From Phycisphaerales bacterium (lineage in GTDB: Bacteria; Planctomycetota; Phycisphaerae; Phycisphaerales; SM1A02), in assembly GCA_003520025.1 (NCBI GenBank), contig DOVP01000058.1, forward strand, positions 1 to 8,330: a DNA stretch of 8,330 nt. Direction: 5' to 3'. A model generated the notes under the pieces. That model did no database searches. It was not told the origin of the DNA and saw nothing but the letters and a program-made list of their open reading frames with translations. The position numbers and the translations under genes were made by a program. The first letter of the stretch is position 1; each line of letters begins with the position of its first letter. Positions 6,846 to 8,330 of the stretch are shown in pieces.

Positions 6846-8303
6846 ATGTACTCAGTACTCATTTCAACCCTGCTCATCGGTGTCGCGACACTTCCCGTTA
6901 CTGCCGATCAGCGTGATATGGAGATCACTGAACTACGATCGATGATCGAGACTCTTCGCAGCGAGGTCGACGTGCTTCGCGCTGAAGATTCGGATCAATG
7001 GCTCAGCGAACAGCGGAGCGAGCAGATCCGCGGCATCGTGCAGGATGTGCTTGCCGATGCCGACACCCGCGCCAATTTGCAAGGAAACGGCGCAACGACT
7101 GGGTACAAAGGTGGTTTCTTCATACAGTCTGCCGACGGCAACTGGAAGCTCAAGATCAACGGGCAGATTCAAAGTCGGTTCCTTTACAACCATGCAAGTG
7201 GTCAAGCCCATGATTATGGGTTTGAGATCCGTCGACTCAAGGTGAAGTTCTCGGGCCATATTGTGGACCCCAGTTGGGAATACAAGATCTCCATCATCAA
7301 CCAGCGTAATTCGCAGGGCGGTAACGGCAGATCCAACACCATGTATGTCGAGGATGCTTGGATCTCGAAGACATGGAATGACGGTCTGTATGTCAAGGTC
7401 GGCCAGTTCAAAGCCCCGTTTCTTCGTGAGGAACTCGTCTCCAGCAGTGCTCAACTTACAGTCGAGCGGTCCATGATCGACAACCAGTTCACCTACGGCT
7501 GGACTCAGGGCGTTGAACTTGGTTCCAAGGGCGAAGACCTCTGGTGGCGGGCGATGTATCTCGACGGACCACACACCGCGAACACGCAGGCGCAGGGTAT
7601 CGGCAACGATGCGGCATCTGCGACCGCTCGTATCGACTGGCGACTCGCTGGCGACTGGAAAGATTGGAAGACCTTCACTGGGTATGGATCCAAGAGCGAG
7701 TCCTATGCCTTCGTCGGCGCTGCCGCACAGTGGTTCAACCGAAGCGGTCAAAGTACCAATGCGATCGAGTACGGCGGCTTCGAAGGCAACCGCAGTATCG
7801 GCTTGACGGTTGATGGATCAGTCGGTGGAGATGGCTGGACCCTCTACAGCGCCTTCGTATGGGCGAACAACAGAGGATCCACCACCCTCGCCACTACCAG
7901 CGGCCCTGACAGTAATCACGCCTGGGGTGCGCTTATTCAGGGTGGCTTCATGGTGGCCGACGATTTTCAGATTTTTGCGCGCTATGAGTTCGGCGACATC
8001 GAGGGCTACAACCAAGGGAACGCTGTGTATGCCAACAGCACTGGTACACCGCCGGCGGTGAGGAACAACAACGGGCACCGTACCGGCCATGACAGCACGC
8101 TGACCATCGGCTTCAACAACTGGCTTGTCGGGAAGAATGTGAAGTGGACTACCGACTTTGGCTACGCCTTCTCTACCCTCAATAATGGGGGCAGACAAGC
8201 GCCGCACGCCGACTACACATCCAGTGGAAATGGCTGGCGAGCCGACAATTCTGGCGAAACCGGCCAGTGGCTCGTCCGTAGCCAACTCCAACTGCTCTTC
8301 TGA
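6846..8303 (+). CDS. Outer-membrane porin, O/P (phosphate-selective porin) family
   Basis: The protein has 485 residues. Residues 1-20 form a signal peptide with a hydrophobic core and a likely signal peptidase I site after VTA (20/21). About 21-75 are rich in Glu, Leu and Arg with heptad-like spacing and probably form a coiled coil, including WLSEQRSEQIRGIVQDVLAD, a segment I associate with planctomycete porins. The beta-barrel starts near FFIQSADGNWKLKINGQIQ (91-109). FEIRRLKVKFSGHIVDPSWE (126-145) and VGQFKAPFLREELVSSSAQL (185-204) are typical of porins of the OprP/OprO family. Alternating strands with Gly/Asn-rich loops run to the end, and the C-terminal Phe (VRSQLQLLF) fits the beta-barrel assembly signal. 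Role: a trimeric diffusion channel for anions or small solutes. Phosphate specificity cannot be inferred. It lies 243 bases after the oxidoreductase pair, probably under its own promoter. The coiled coil may reach the periplasm or cell wall. Confidence 0.9.
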   Translation: MYSVLISTLLIGVATLPVTADQRDMEITELRSMIETLRSEVDVLRAEDSDQWLSEQRSEQIRGIVQDVLADADTRANLQGNGATTGYKGGFFIQSADGNWKLKINGQIQSRFLYNHASGQAHDYGFEIRRLKVKFSGHIVDPSWEYKISIINQRNSQGGNGRSNTMYVEDAWISKTWNDGLYVKVGQFKAPFLREELVSSSAQLTVERSMIDNQFTYGWTQGVELGSKGEDLWWRAMYLDGPHTANTQAQGIGNDAASATARIDWRLAGDWKDWKTFTGYGSKSESYAFVGAAAQWFNRSGQSTNAIEYGGFEGNRSIGLTVDGSVGGDGWTLYSAFVWANNRGSTTLATTSGPDSNHAWGALIQGGFMVADDFQIFARYEFGDIEGYNQGNAVYANSTGTPPAVRNNNGHRTGHDSTLTIGFNNWLVGKNVKWTTDFGYAFSTLNNGGRQAPHADYTSSGNGWRADNSGETGQWLVRSQLQLLF

Positions 8304-8330
8304 GCCTGCAGCGTCCTTCCTTCGGCCGAC

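Noticed and set aside
6933..7751. Antisense open frame of about 272 codons inside the porin gene
   Set aside because: The sense frame is a complete porin with a signal peptide and C-terminal Phe, so the antisense frame is a shadow.

Overview
The window looks like chromosomal DNA of a Planctomycetota-type bacterium, possibly a marine Phycisphaerae-like lineage. Three things point there: two large exported proteins built on the 'PVC-type' putative membrane-bound dehydrogenase propeller plus HEAT-like repeats, the addition of c-type haem, discoidin and blue-copper modules to those proteins, and a Gram-negative O/P-type porin with the coiled-coil N-terminus I associate with planctomycete porins. 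This assignment rests on family recognition, not on a database search. All three genes are on the + strand and coding density is high. I see no RNA genes, mobile elements, CRISPR arrays or long repeats.

Region 1 (1-2565) is the 3' part of a gene whose start lies upstream of the window. It encodes a PQQ-dehydrogenase-like beta-propeller, then alpha-helical HEAT-like repeats, then a C-terminal mono-haem cytochrome c domain (CVRCH). Region 2 (2562-6602) overlaps it by a GTGA start/stop. It encodes one very large protein (1346 residues) with five modules: an SGNH/GDSL-like domain, a second propeller of the PVC dehydrogenase family, HEAT-like repeats, a discoidin (F5/8 type C)-like domain set inside the repeat region, and a C-terminal azurin-like type-1 copper domain with all four expected ligands. 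Region 3 is a 243-base intergenic gap (6603-6845) with a plausible promoter and ribosome-binding site. Region 4 (6846-8303) is a complete outer-membrane porin gene of 485 codons. The last 27 bases hold nothing recognisable.

Together, the first two genes read as a translationally coupled pair of periplasmic or surface oxidoreductases, one ending in haem and the other in copper. A reasonable inference is that a sugar, alcohol or polysaccharide-derived substrate is oxidised by a propeller, held by the discoidin domain, and that electrons pass to the haem or copper centre and on to the respiratory chain. The porin could admit small substrates or anions, but it probably has its own promoter and its link to the pair is only positional. 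Substrate, cofactor and in vivo role cannot be read from the sequence. The module types are known in planctomycetes but largely uncharacterised. The most notable points are the five-module fusion, the apparent loss of catalytic residues in its SGNH domain, and the different residues of the two propellers at positions that contact PQQ in soluble glucose dehydrogenase.
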